Below are positions 34,316 to 42,824 of a stretch of DNA of 64,000 nt, piece after piece. The notes beneath the pieces were generated by a model, which saw nothing but the letters and a program-made list of their open reading frames with translations, searched no databases and was not told where the DNA came from. Numbering within the stretch: position 1 is the stretch's first letter; each line of letters opens with the position of its first letter. The stretch is from Streptomyces sp. MMG1121 (lineage in GTDB: Bacteria > Actinomycetota > Actinomycetes > Streptomycetales > Streptomycetaceae), in the NCBI RefSeq assembly GCF_001280015.1, contig NZ_LGDV01000189.1, positions 62,001 through 126,000 on the forward strand, written 5' to 3'. The translations under genes and the position numbers were made by a program.

Positions 34316-35551
34316 ATGCCTACCAGGATCCTCCCGGCCGGTGCGGACCCAGACGCCGTCCGCTCCCTCGTCACGCTGCTCAGCCAGCTCCCCGACGCCG
34401 AACCACAGCCGCCCGTCGGTGACTCCACCCAGCTCGTCGACGGCCTCGCCCGCCTCGCCGCCGAGTCGGTCGACGAACTGCCCGAGGTCGTGGTCGTCCA
34501 CGAGCGGATCGGGCCGGTACCGGCCCTGGAGCTGATCCGCGAGGTCGCCCTGCGCTTCCCCGCCGTCGGCGTCATCCTCGTCACCACCGACGCGAGCCCC
34601 GGCCTGTTCGCCGCCGCCATGGACTCCGGCGCCCGCGGCCTGGTCGCGCTCCCGCTGTCGTACGAGGAACTCGCCAGCCGCGTCCAGGCCGTCGCCCAGT
34701 GGTCCACCGGCGTACGGCGCCATCTGGGCCACGGCGCCACCGAACTCCTCGGCGGGGTCGGCGGAACGCTCGTCACGGTCAGCGGTGCCAAGGGCGGCAC
34801 GGGCGCCACCCTGACCGCGATCCAGCTGGCCCTCGCCGCCCAGGCCTCCGGGCGGGCGACGGCGCTGGTCGACCTGGATCTGCAGACCGGGGACATCGCC
34901 TCCTATCTGGACATCCAGTTCCGCCGCTCCGTGGCCGACCTCGCCGCCATCACCGACATCTCCCCGCGCGTCCTCGCCGACGCCGTCTTCCGCCACGACA
35001 CCGGCCTCGCCCTGCTCCTCGCCCCTGCGGAGGGCGAACGCGGCGAGGAGGTGACCGACCGCGCCGCCCGCCAGATCGTCAGCGCCCTGCGCTCCCGCTA
35101 CGAGGTGGTCGTGGTGGACTGCGGCGCCCAGCTGAGCGGCGCGGGCGCGGTGGCCGTGGAGATGGCCGACACCGCCCTGCTGGTCACCACCCCGGACGTC
35201 ATCGCCGTACGCGCCGCCAAGCGGACCGTACGGATGTGGGACCGGCTGCAGATCCGCAAGGCCGAGGAGACGACGGCGGTCGTCAACCGGCACACGCGGA
35301 GTGCGGAGATCCAGCCGCCGCTGGTGCAGCGCATCACCGGAACGGCGCTCGCGCGTACGGCCGTACCCGCCAACTTCAAGGAGCTGCAGGGTGTTGTGGA
35401 CGCCGGGCGGGTCCATGAACTGGACAGCAGGAGCACCGTGAAGCAGGCGCTGTGGGCGCTCGCCGGGGAGCTGGGCCTGGTGAAGGCACCCGAGGGTGCC
35501 CATCGCGGCGGCGGTCGTGGCGCGGTCGGCTTCCGGCGGCGGAAGGAGTGA
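34316..35551 (+). CDS. cpaE: CpaE/TadZ-like ParA-type ATPase
   Basis: A 411-residue protein. The N-terminal 130 residues resemble a receiver-like fold as in other TadZ/CpaE proteins (VVVVHERIG, VGVILVTTDASPGLFAAAMDSGARGLVALPL). The ATPase part has a deviant Walker A, SGA-K159-G-G-T-G-A-T, then VDLDLQTGDIASYLD and YEVVVVDCGAQ. These proteins place the pilus machine at a cell pole or site. The C-terminus is basic. It lies in the middle of the pilus operon, 7 bp before the first TadE-like gene. Confidence 0.85.
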   Translation: MPTRILPAGADPDAVRSLVTLLSQLPDAEPQPPVGDSTQLVDGLARLAAESVDELPEVVVVHERIGPVPALELIREVALRFPAVGVILVTTDASPGLFAAAMDSGARGLVALPLSYEELASRVQAVAQWSTGVRRHLGHGATELLGGVGGTLVTVSGAKGGTGATLTAIQLALAAQASGRATALVDLDLQTGDIASYLDIQFRRSVADLAAITDISPRVLADAVFRHDTGLALLLAPAEGERGEEVTDRAARQIVSALRSRYEVVVVDCGAQLSGAGAVAVEMADTALLVTTPDVIAVRAAKRTVRMWDRLQIRKAEETTAVVNRHTRSAEIQPPLVQRITGTALARTAVPANFKELQGVVDAGRVHELDSRSTVKQALWALAGELGLVKAPEGAHRGGGRGAVGFRRRKE

Positions 35552-35558
35552 GCGGGCC

Positions 35559-35939
35559 ATGAGACGGCCGGGTGGGGACCGGGGACAGGTGAGCATCGAG
35601 TTCCTGGGGATGACGCCGCTGATCATCCTGACGCTGGTGCTGATGTGGCAGGCCGTGCTCGTGGGGTACGCCTTCACGCTCGCGGGGAATGCTGCGGACG
35701 AGGGGGTGCGGGCGGGGACGGCGGCGCCCCGGGGGGAGCGGTCCGGGGTGTGCCGGCAGGCGGCGCTGAAGCATCTGTCGGGGGCGTGGCGAGGGGGCGC
35801 GAGCGTGAGCGGGTGTGACCAGACCGGCTATGTGACCGTGGACGTGGGCATCAAGGTCCCCGTCCTCTTCCCCGGCTCCGTCGACTTCCCCCTCACCGTG
35901 CACGGCCATGCCGGTGCCGTGGAGGAGGTGAAGCACTGA
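35559..35939 (+). CDS. TadE-like pseudopilin 1
   Basis: A 126-residue TadE-family protein starting MRRPGGDRGQVSIEFLGMTPLII. The RGQ-VSIEFLG segment before the hydrophobic helix matches the TadE motif and has the G followed by a Glu five residues on that prepilin peptidases recognise. Two Cys in the exported region (VCRQAA, SGCDQTG) may form a disulphide. GGAAGGAG precedes the ATG. It is followed after 1 bp by a second TadE-like gene. Confidence 0.85.
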   Translation: MRRPGGDRGQVSIEFLGMTPLIILTLVLMWQAVLVGYAFTLAGNAADEGVRAGTAAPRGERSGVCRQAALKHLSGAWRGGASVSGCDQTGYVTVDVGIKVPVLFPGSVDFPLTVHGHAGAVEEVKH

Positions 35940-35940
35940 G

Positions 35941-36288
35941 ATGCCGTACCGGTGCCGAAGAGGTCGTGACCGGGGCCAAGTGGCCATCGAGTACCTCGGA
36001 TTCATCCCCGTCCTGCTGATCGTCGGGCTGGCCGGCATCCAGATCGGCGCCGTCGCCTACGCGGCCGAGCAGGCCGGTACGGCGGCCCGGGCGGGGGCGC
36101 GGGCCGCGTCCCTGCGGCAGGACGCCCAGCAGGCGTGCGCGCAGGCGGTGAGCGGGGGGATCACGGTCAGCTGCTCGTCCGGAGGCGGCGGCGACTCCGT
36201 CACCGTCACGGCCACCGTGCACATCCCGAAGATCGTCTGGGACCTCGGCGACGCCACCAAGACCGCGACCATGCCCCTCGACCACTGA
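35941..36288 (+). CDS. TadE-like pseudopilin 2
   Basis: A 115-residue protein with RGQVAIEYLGFIPVLLIVGLAGIQIG, again a TadE prepilin-type motif and one TM helix. A Cys pair (QQACAQ, VSCSSG) is in the exported part. Its last codons (DRDHMPLDH-like region encoding TMPLDH) lie within the first units of a 13-bp minisatellite, so the C-terminus appears to have been shaped by that repeat. Confidence 0.85.
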   Translation: MPYRCRRGRDRGQVAIEYLGFIPVLLIVGLAGIQIGAVAYAAEQAGTAARAGARAASLRQDAQQACAQAVSGGITVSCSSGGGGDSVTVTATVHIPKIVWDLGDATKTATMPLDH

Positions 36289-36403
36289 CTCCGACCACCG
36301 ACTTCGACTACTGACTTCGACCACCGACCCCGACCATGCCCCTGGGCCGCTGACCTCGGCCGCTGACCTTGACCACCGACCTTGACCACCGACCTCGACC
36401 ACC
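36261..36403 (+). repeat. 13-bp minisatellite from tadE end into the gap before cpaF
   Basis: Eleven head-to-tail 13-bp units stay in phase, with consensus GACCTCGACCACC. Three near-perfect copies (36365-36403) follow more diverged ones. The first two units (36261-36286) are the final codons of the second TadE-like gene. A later pair at 36326-36351 (GACCCCGACCATG, CCCCTGGGCCGCT) is a diverged copy of them. The array thus seems to have grown out of the gene end. It fills almost the whole 137-bp gap before cpaF. Confidence 0.85.
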
Positions 36404-36425
36404 GACCACTGAGCCAGGAGAAGCG

Positions 36426-37763
36426 ATGAGTCTGCGGGCACGCATCAGCACTCCGGAGGAGCACGGCAGCCGGGGCGAGGACGGGCACCTGGTCGCCTCC
36501 TACCGGGCCAAGCTGCTGGAGGAGATCGACCTCGCGGAGATGAGTTCGCTCGCGGCGGCCGAACGCCGGGCGCGCCTGGAGCGGGTGCTCGGGCACATCA
36601 TCAGCCGTGAGGGCCCGGTGCTGTCGACGGTGGAGCGCTCGCAGCTGATCCGCCGGGTGGTGGACGAGGCACTGGGCCTCGGCATCCTGGAGCCGCTCCT
36701 GGAGGACGCGTCGATCACCGAGATCATGGTGAACGGCCCCGACGCGATCTTCGTCGAGCGAGGCGGGCGCGTCGAGCAGCTGCCGCTCCGGTTCGCCTCC
36801 GCCGACCAGCTGATGCAGACCATCGAGCGGATCGTGTCGACGGTCAACCGCCGGGTGGACGAGTCGAACCCGATGGTCGACGCCCGCCTCCCCTCGGGCG
36901 AGCGCGTCAACGTCATCATCCCGCCGCTGTCCCTGACCGGCCCGATCCTCACCATCCGCCGCTTCCCGCGCTCCTTCACCCTCCAGGAGCTGATCGGCTT
37001 CGGCTCGCTCGACGAGCACATGGTGTATCTGCTGGCGGGCCTGGTCCAGGCGAAGTTCAACATCATCGTCTCCGGCGCGACCGGTACCGGCAAGACGACC
37101 CTCCTGAACGCGCTCTCCGGGCTGATCCCGCCGCGCGAGCGCATCATCACGATCGAGGACTCCGCCGAACTCCAGCTCCAGCAGACACACGTGGTCCGCC
37201 TGGAGTCCCGCCCGCCGAACGTCGAGGGCAAGGGGCAGGTCTCCATCCGCGACCTGGTCCGCAACTCGCTGCGCATGCGCCCCGACCGGATCGTGGTGGG
37301 CGAGGTCCGCGGCGGCGAGTCCCTCGACATGCTCCAGGCGATGTCCACCGGCCACGACGGATCGCTGGCGACCGTGCACGCCAACAGCGCGGAGGACGCG
37401 CTGACCAGGCTCCAGACCCTGGCGTCGATGTCGGACGTGGAGGTGCCCTTCGTCGCCCTGCACGACCAGATCAACAGTGCCGTCGACGTCATCGTCCAGC
37501 TCACCCGGTTCGCCGACGGCGCCCGCCGCATCACCGAGATCGCCCTGCTCGACAGCCACGGCGGGGAGCCGTACCGGCTGGCCACCGTGGCCCGGTTCGA
37601 CGCGCAGCCGATGACGGCCGACGGACGCGTCTACGGCGGCTTCCAGTACTTCCCGCTCCCGCGCCGCACCGCCGACCGCCTCTACATGGCGAGCCAGCCC
37701 GTCCCGCAGGCCTTCGGCGTCGCCCACACGGCGGACCAGCTCGCCACCCGAGAAGCCAGGTAG
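36426..37763 (+). CDS. cpaF: Tad pilus assembly ATPase CpaF/TadA
   Basis: A 445-residue secretion ATPase starting ATG behind AGGAG. It has ITEIMVNGPDAIFVERGGR, the Walker A loop G217-A-T-G-T-G-K223-T, ITIEDSAELQL (Asp box), RMRPDRIVVGEVRGGE (Walker B), and TGHDGSLATVHANSAEDAL (His box). Hexamers drive pilin export and assembly at the inner face of the membrane. It is followed after 4 bp by the TadB gene. Confidence 0.95.
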   Translation: MSLRARISTPEEHGSRGEDGHLVASYRAKLLEEIDLAEMSSLAAAERRARLERVLGHIISREGPVLSTVERSQLIRRVVDEALGLGILEPLLEDASITEIMVNGPDAIFVERGGRVEQLPLRFASADQLMQTIERIVSTVNRRVDESNPMVDARLPSGERVNVIIPPLSLTGPILTIRRFPRSFTLQELIGFGSLDEHMVYLLAGLVQAKFNIIVSGATGTGKTTLLNALSGLIPPRERIITIEDSAELQLQQTHVVRLESRPPNVEGKGQVSIRDLVRNSLRMRPDRIVVGEVRGGESLDMLQAMSTGHDGSLATVHANSAEDALTRLQTLASMSDVEVPFVALHDQINSAVDVIVQLTRFADGARRITEIALLDSHGGEPYRLATVARFDAQPMTADGRVYGGFQYFPLPRRTADRLYMASQPVPQAFGVAHTADQLATREAR

Positions 37764-37767
37764 GACC

Positions 37768-38712
37768 ATGGAACTCCACACCCTCGTCCAGCTCACCACC
37801 GGCGTGACGCTGCTGGCCTGCGTCCTGGCGGTGGCCGGGCTGCGCGCCTACGCCTCGGGCCGGGCCCAGCGCGCCGCGCTCGTGGACCGGCTCACCCACA
37901 CCGGCCCGCTCGCGACCGGCGGCCGCACGCGCCGCTTCCGCGACCTCGACCGGCGGCTGCGCCGTACCCGCCTCGGCCGATGGCTGGAACTGCGGCTGGC
38001 GGCGACCGGACTGGACGTCACCCCGGGCGAGTTCTTCGTCTACATGCTCGCCGCGGTCGCCGCGCTCTGGCTGATCGGCCAGGCCACCCTGGCCCCCTTC
38101 TTCGGCCCGCTCGCGGGTCTGCTGGGCATCGGGGCGGCGGTCCAGTTCCTCAACTGGCAGCGCCAGAAACGCATCGAACGCTTCATCGGCCAACTCCCCG
38201 AACTGGCCCGCATCCTGGCCAACGCCACCCAGGCCGGGCTCGCCCTGCGCACCGCGATCGGCATGGCGGCGGAGGAACTGGAGGCCCCGGCCGGCGAGGA
38301 ACTGGCCAAGGTCGCCGACCAGTTGGCGATCGGCCACTCCCTGGACGACGCGCTCGGCGAACTCGCCGGCCGCCTCCCGTCACGCGAACTGGTCGTCCTG
38401 GTCACCACCCTGGTGCTGTCGAACCGGGCCGGCGGCCAGGTGGTCTCGGCCCTGCGGAACCTGACCGAGACGCTGGAGGAGCGCAAGGAGACGAGACGCG
38501 AGGTCCGCACCCAGCTCTCCCAGGTGACGATGACCTCGTACGCCGTCCCCGTCCTCGGTGTCGGCGCGCTGTTCCTCATGAACGGCGTCAAGGACGGCGC
38601 GCTGGAGCGGATGACCGGCTCACCGGTCGGCCAGGCCTGCGTGATCATCGCGTTCGCGATGTACGCCGTCGGTTTCGTCCTCATCCGGCGCCTGAGCCGG
38701 ATCGACGTGTGA
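37768..38712 (+). CDS. tadB: Tad pilus membrane platform protein TadB
   Basis: A 314-residue type II secretion F-domain protein with an N-terminal TM helix, two central ones (FFVYMLAAVAALWLIGQATLAPFFGPLAGLLGIGA) and a C-terminal one. The F domain runs about 140-270: LPELARILANATQAGLALRTAIGMAAEEL, ELVVLVTTLVLSNRAGGQVVSALRNLTETLEERKETRREV. It forms the membrane platform with TadC under the CpaF ATPase. Confidence 0.9.
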   Translation: MELHTLVQLTTGVTLLACVLAVAGLRAYASGRAQRAALVDRLTHTGPLATGGRTRRFRDLDRRLRRTRLGRWLELRLAATGLDVTPGEFFVYMLAAVAALWLIGQATLAPFFGPLAGLLGIGAAVQFLNWQRQKRIERFIGQLPELARILANATQAGLALRTAIGMAAEELEAPAGEELAKVADQLAIGHSLDDALGELAGRLPSRELVVLVTTLVLSNRAGGQVVSALRNLTETLEERKETRREVRTQLSQVTMTSYAVPVLGVGALFLMNGVKDGALERMTGSPVGQACVIIAFAMYAVGFVLIRRLSRIDV

Positions 38713-38727
38713 GGGGGCTCTGACTCC

Positions 38728-39615
38728 ATGGCATTCCTGCTGGCCCTGCTGATGGGCCTCGCCGTATGGGGCGCCTTCGCCGGCGTGCGCATGTACCGCG
38801 CGGACGCCAAGCTCCCCGGCGACCTCGCCGTCGCCCTGGAGGTCGGCGCCACCCGCACCGGCGCGGTCGGCTCGGTCATCGACCGCATGGGCATGCGCTA
38901 CGCCCCCGCCGTGCTGCGCCTGATGGGCCCGCGCCTGGTCGCCAGGTACCGCCGCAGGATCGACCTCGCGGGCAACCCCGGCGGCCTGACGATCGACCGC
39001 TACGCGGCCCGCCGCGCGGTCTACGGCGCACTCGGCGGCGTCGGCTTCCTGGTCTTCCTCCTGCGCGGCCAGTGGTTCGTGGCCCTGCTCCTGCTGCTGT
39101 TCGGCGCGTTCTGGACGGAGGTGGGCATCTGGTCGGCGATCCGGGTCCGCAAGGACGTCATCGAGCGCACCCTGCCGGACTTCCTGGACGTGCTGGCGGT
39201 GGTGGTCAGCGCCGGGCTCGGCTTCCGCCAGGCCCTGGACCGGGTGGCCTCCCACTACGAGGGCCCGTGGGCCGACGAACTGCGCATCACCCTGCGCCAG
39301 ATGGACCTCGGCATGAGCCGCCGCCAGGCCTTCGCGGAGCTTCGGCGGCGCAATGACTCCGAGCAGGTGGCGATGTTCGTGACGGCGTTGCAGCAGGGGG
39401 AGGAGCTGGGCGCGCCCATCGTGGACACGCTGGTCTCCCTGGCGAAGGACATGCGCCGCACCGACGCCCAGAACGCCCGCCGCAAGGCCGCCCGCGCGGT
39501 GCCGAAGGCCACGCTGATGATCACCACGTTCATGGTCCCGGCGACGATGCTCCTGCTCGGCGCGGGCCTGATCCTGGGCTCCGGGGTGGACTTCGGCTCA
39601 CTGACGGGGAAGTGA
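38728..39615 (+). CDS. tadC: Tad pilus membrane platform protein TadC
   Basis: A 295-residue type II secretion F-domain protein: an N-terminal TM helix, a middle TM pair (RAVYGALGGVGFLVFLLRGQWFVALLLLLFGAFW), then LPDFLDVLAVVVSAGLGFRQALDRVA and FVTALQQGEELGAPIVDTLVSLAKDMRRTDAQNARRKA, ending with a TM helix. It pairs with TadB 15 bp upstream. Confidence 0.9.
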   Translation: MAFLLALLMGLAVWGAFAGVRMYRADAKLPGDLAVALEVGATRTGAVGSVIDRMGMRYAPAVLRLMGPRLVARYRRRIDLAGNPGGLTIDRYAARRAVYGALGGVGFLVFLLRGQWFVALLLLLFGAFWTEVGIWSAIRVRKDVIERTLPDFLDVLAVVVSAGLGFRQALDRVASHYEGPWADELRITLRQMDLGMSRRQAFAELRRRNDSEQVAMFVTALQQGEELGAPIVDTLVSLAKDMRRTDAQNARRKAARAVPKATLMITTFMVPATMLLLGAGLILGSGVDFGSLTGK

Positions 39616-39622
39616 GGCGGGG

Positions 39623-41104
39623 GTGACGGTGGCCGGGGTGACGGGGCGGAGCGGGGGATCCTTCGGTGAGTGGCTGAAGGGGATCACCGGCTGGTTCGTA
39701 CGGGTACGCCGGGCGAGGACCACGGCCGTCACGGCCGCCGCTTCGGCCGAACCCTCCGTGCGGATCCAGGTCAGCGCGTTGCAGGCGATGTGCCGGCAGG
39801 TCTTCGGCTTCCGGCTGGCCATGATCGCCCTGGCGGCCCCGGCCGCCCTGCTCAACGCGGCCCCGGGACTGGGCGTCCGCCTGGTGGGCGCGGCCGTGGT
39901 CGTCACCTTCATGGTGTCCTACGTCCTCTTCCGCGACTGGGAACGCTTCGGCCCCCTCCTCCTGCGCCACCCGAGCCTCCTCGCGGCCGACACCCTCTTC
40001 GGCTCCCTCCTCCTGGTCTCGGCCGGCCCGGACACCACCCTCGCCTACGTCAGCGTCTGCACCCCCCTGCTGGCCGGCCTCGTCTACAGCTGGCGCGGCG
40101 CGGCCTGCTTCGCCTCCCTCCAGTCCCTGATCCTGCTGCTGGTCCACGCCATCTTGAAGGCCGACCGGCACGCCCCCGTCGCCGAGACCCTCCTCCTGCC
40201 CGGCCTGTGCGTCATCGCCGGCGCCATGGGCTCGACCCTGCGCGGCCTGATGCTCCGCTTCGGCGCCGCGACCCAGGCCCTGACGACGGTCCAGGCACGC
40301 CTCGCGGCGACGGAGGCGGTCAGCGCGGAACGCGCCCGGCTGGCCCGCGAGATGCACGACTCCGTGGCCAAGACCCTCTACGGCGTGGCGCTGGCGGCGG
40401 ACGGCCTGGCGGCCACGGCCGCGACGCAGGCTCCCGACCCGGCCCGGGTCAGAGACCAGGCGGAACTGGTCTCCCGCTCGGCGCGCAGGGCGGCGGCGGA
40501 GTCGAGGGAACTGCTGCGGGACCTGAGACGGACGACGGATCCGGAGGGACGGGAGGCGAACGGACGGGAGACGGGCGGACGGGAGAGGGACGGACGGGAG
40601 ACGGGCGGACGGGAGACGGGCGGACGGGAGGGGGACGGACGCGAGGCGGAGGGCACGGCCTTCGGCCTCGAACTGGAGTCATGCGCGGGCGACTTCACCT
40701 CCCGTACGGGGCTGAAGGTCACCTGCGCACTCCCGCCCCCGAACACCCTCGCCCTGCCCGTCCCCCTGGCCCGCCACCTCCTCTCCATCACGGCGGAGGC
40801 GCTGGAGAACGTCCACCGGCACGCGTCCGCGACCCACGTGGAGGTACGCGTGTCGGTCCACGGTGAGCTGCTGCGCCTCTCCGTCCACGACGACGGCCGG
40901 GGCCTGCCGCCCGGCACCACGCTCGAACGGCTCCGCGCGTCCGGCCACTTCGGCCTGCTCGGCATGGTGGAGCGGGCGGCCCAGGCGGGCGCCCGCATCC
41001 GCATCGGCAGGGGTGGCCACGAACGGGGCACGGAGGTGCGCGTGGAACTCCCCGTCTCGGCCCTGGCCCCGAACCGCTCCGCCCCCGCATCCCGGGAAAC
41101 CTGA
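39623..41104 (+). CDS. NarL-type sensor histidine kinase of the Tad operon
   Basis: A 493-residue membrane kinase starting GTG 7 bp after tadC. Five or six TM helices (about 65-210) form the sensor. The HisKA_3 dimerisation domain has AREMH245DSVAKTLYGVAL. A hydrophilic linker of seven five-residue repeats (GREnG type, about 308-343) separates it from the HATPase_c domain: N-box AEALENVHRHA, G1 DDGRGLPPG, G2 HFGLLGMVERA. It is followed 11 bp later by its response regulator. Being inside the pilus operon, it probably tunes pilus gene expression or pilus use. Confidence 0.9.
   Translation: MTVAGVTGRSGGSFGEWLKGITGWFVRVRRARTTAVTAAASAEPSVRIQVSALQAMCRQVFGFRLAMIALAAPAALLNAAPGLGVRLVGAAVVVTFMVSYVLFRDWERFGPLLLRHPSLLAADTLFGSLLLVSAGPDTTLAYVSVCTPLLAGLVYSWRGAACFASLQSLILLLVHAILKADRHAPVAETLLLPGLCVIAGAMGSTLRGLMLRFGAATQALTTVQARLAATEAVSAERARLAREMHDSVAKTLYGVALAADGLAATAATQAPDPARVRDQAELVSRSARRAAAESRELLRDLRRTTDPEGREANGRETGGRERDGRETGGRETGGREGDGREAEGTAFGLELESCAGDFTSRTGLKVTCALPPPNTLALPVPLARHLLSITAEALENVHRHASATHVEVRVSVHGELLRLSVHDDGRGLPPGTTLERLRASGHFGLLGMVERAAQAGARIRIGRGGHERGTEVRVELPVSALAPNRSAPASRET
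40547..40651 (+). repeat. 15-bp minisatellite in the kinase linker
   Basis: Seven tandem 15-bp units, consensus GGACGGGAGACGGGC, encode seven five-residue repeats between the dimerisation and catalytic domains. Because the unit is a multiple of three, copy-number changes keep the frame and only change linker length. Confidence 0.88.
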
Positions 41105-41115
41105 GAGGAGGCACC

Positions 41116-41868
41116 ATGCAGCACGCCCACCCCTGGCCGGAGGCCCCCGCGCCGCCGCCACCCCCGCTGCGACTGCTGGTCGCCGACGACAACCCCGTGG
41201 TCCGCGCGGGTCTGACGGCCCTGCTGACCGGGCGGGCGGACACCACGGTGGTGGCGGAGGCGGCGGACGGACGTGAGGCGTACGAGGCGGCGCTACGGCA
41301 TCGCCCGGACGTCATCCTCCTCGACGTCCGCATGCCGGGAGTCGACGGAATCTCGGCATTGCCGCACCTGGTACGGCTGGCCCCGGTCATGATGCTGACC
41401 TACAGCCACGAGACGGAGACCGTACGGGAGGCGTTGCGGCTGGGGGCGGGGGGATACCTGGTGCACGGCGAGTTCACCGCGGAGCAGTTGGTGCGAGCCG
41501 TGCGCGACGTACGGGAGGGGCGGCCGCATGTGACGCCGGGGGCGACGAAGGCGTTACTGGAAGCTCTCCGCATGGATGCACCTGCACACGAGAACCCTCA
41601 ACTCCCGCCAATTTTAAAGGAAAGCACGCGCCAAGAGCTTTCGCATATGCAATCATCTATGGGACAGTCGTCCCGGTCCCGGTACCGGCTGAGTACGAGG
41701 GAGGCGGAGATCATGGACTTCATCGCGTCCGGCATGACCAACCAGCAGATCGCCGCCGCCTGCTTCATCACCGAGAAGACGGTCAAGAACCACATCAACC
41801 GCATCTTCGCCAAACTCCAGAGCACCACCAGATCACAGGCGGCCGCGAAGTGGCTGGGGGTGGCCTGA
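41116..41868 (+). CDS. NarL/FixJ response regulator with two TTA codons
   Basis: A 250-residue regulator. The receiver domain (about 18-135) has Asp24/Asp25 and the phosphorylation site Asp70 in VILLDVRMPG. The usual conserved Lys near its end is replaced by His (GGYLVHGEF). The LuxR-type HTH is C-terminal (LSTREAEIMDFIASGMTNQQIAAACFITEKTVKNHINRIFAKL). The linker between them has only about 50 percent GC over 99 bp. TTA codons occur at Leu147 and Leu167, so translation should need the bldA tRNA. Together with the kinase it probably ties the pilus to development. Confidence 0.92.
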   Translation: MQHAHPWPEAPAPPPPPLRLLVADDNPVVRAGLTALLTGRADTTVVAEAADGREAYEAALRHRPDVILLDVRMPGVDGISALPHLVRLAPVMMLTYSHETETVREALRLGAGGYLVHGEFTAEQLVRAVRDVREGRPHVTPGATKALLEALRMDAPAHENPQLPPILKESTRQELSHMQSSMGQSSRSRYRLSTREAEIMDFIASGMTNQQIAAACFITEKTVKNHINRIFAKLQSTTRSQAAAKWLGVA

Positions 41869-41993
41869 AGTGGAGGCGCGGGGGAGGGACCGGGGCGGGA
41901 AATGGGCCTGGGGTTGGGTCCTGGGGCCCTTCGGCGACCGCCGCGTCCGGCCGTACGGTGCGCGGATCGGAGGCGAAGCTGGAGGGGAAGACC

Positions 41994-42191
41994 GTGAGCA
42001 AATGGTTCAACACCACCGTCGCGTATCTGCAGACCCGCGCTGCTCGCAGCGACCGGGGGCAGACCGCGGTGGAGTACCTCGGCATCATCGCGGTGGTCGT
42101 GGCGATCGTATTGGCGATCACGGGCACGAGTATCGGGCAGACGATCTTCGATGCGATCACGAACAAGATCTCCGAGGTCACCGGAGGCTGA
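41994..42191 (+). CDS. Flp-type pilin
   Basis: A 65-residue prepilin starting GTG behind GGAGGGGAAG. The leader SKWFNTTVAYLQTRAARSDRG is basic and the cleavage motif is RG-QTAVEYLG, with the Glu and Tyr at positions 5 and 6 of the mature form as in Flp pilins. The hydrophobic helix IIAVVVAIVLAITG and a short tail follow. It is the likely major subunit of the Tad pilus. Its stop overlaps the start of the next gene. Confidence 0.9.
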   Translation: MSKWFNTTVAYLQTRAARSDRGQTAVEYLGIIAVVVAIVLAITGTSIGQTIFDAITNKISEVTGG

Positions 42192-42790
42192 TCCCGCCAC
42201 GCAGCGACGCAGGGCAGGCCTTCCCCATCTACATCACGGTGGTGGCGGGCCTGCTCTTTCTCGCCCTGGCCTACCTCGCGGTCGGCCAGGCCTCGGTCAA
42301 CCGCGGAGGAGCGCAGACGGCCGCGGACGCGGCGGCCCTCGCGGCGGCCCAGAACACGCGTGACCAGCTCACGGGCGCGTGGGTGAAAGTCCTGCTGGAT
42401 CCGACGAAGTGGCAGGACATCCTTGACGGCAGGTCGGCGATCATTGACCCGAATGCTCCGTGCTCGCGGGCCAGAGAACTCGCCGCGCAGAACGACTCCC
42501 GGCTGAGTGACTGCTTCTCACCGGAGTCGCTGAAGTACCGCGCCGATGTGGAGACGAACAAGTCCGTCGGCCGGTCCGTCGTCCCCGGGACGGAGAACGT
42601 CAGGTCGAAGGCCTCCGCCACTGCCGAGATCGAACCCCTATGCACGTTCCAGCTCCCCGATGCGGGTGCCAAAGGTGACGATCTTCCGCAACTCGCCTGC
42701 AAGGACAAGGTCTGGCATCTGAAGCCGGACGATCCATCGGGGCTCCTCCCGAAGCCCGAAGACCTCTTCGACGTCCACCTGGCCGACTGA
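42188..42790 (+). CDS. TadG-like pilus assembly protein (start uncertain)
   Basis: About 200 residues. The Tad/TadG N-terminal motif is clear: RSDAGQAFPIYITVVAGLLFLALAYLAVGQA, one TM helix, then RGGAQTAADAAALAAAQNTRDQL. No ATG, GTG or TTG lies in frame before it. The only candidate is a CTG whose last two bases are the start of the pilin stop (CTGA), right after GGAGG, consistent with re-initiation by ribosomes ending the pilin. Three Cys in the exported part may form disulphides. Probably a minor pilus or wall-anchoring component. Confidence 0.75.
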   Translation: MIPPRSDAGQAFPIYITVVAGLLFLALAYLAVGQASVNRGGAQTAADAAALAAAQNTRDQLTGAWVKVLLDPTKWQDILDGRSAIIDPNAPCSRARELAAQNDSRLSDCFSPESLKYRADVETNKSVGRSVVPGTENVRSKASATAEIEPLCTFQLPDAGAKGDDLPQLACKDKVWHLKPDDPSGLLPKPEDLFDVHLAD

Positions 42791-42824
42791 CAAGCGAACG
42801 ATGAATGACGAAGGAAGCGGAGCG

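Noticed and set aside
33446..35677. Long minus-strand open frame across the cpaB-cpaE region
   Set aside because: It is the mirror of strongly conserved pilus genes; its sequence is low-complexity Gly/Val/Asp typical of antisense frames in GC-rich DNA.
36289..36425. CRISPR-like array in the tadE-cpaF gap
   Set aside because: Units are 13 bp, head to tail, with no spacers and no cas genes. It is a minisatellite.
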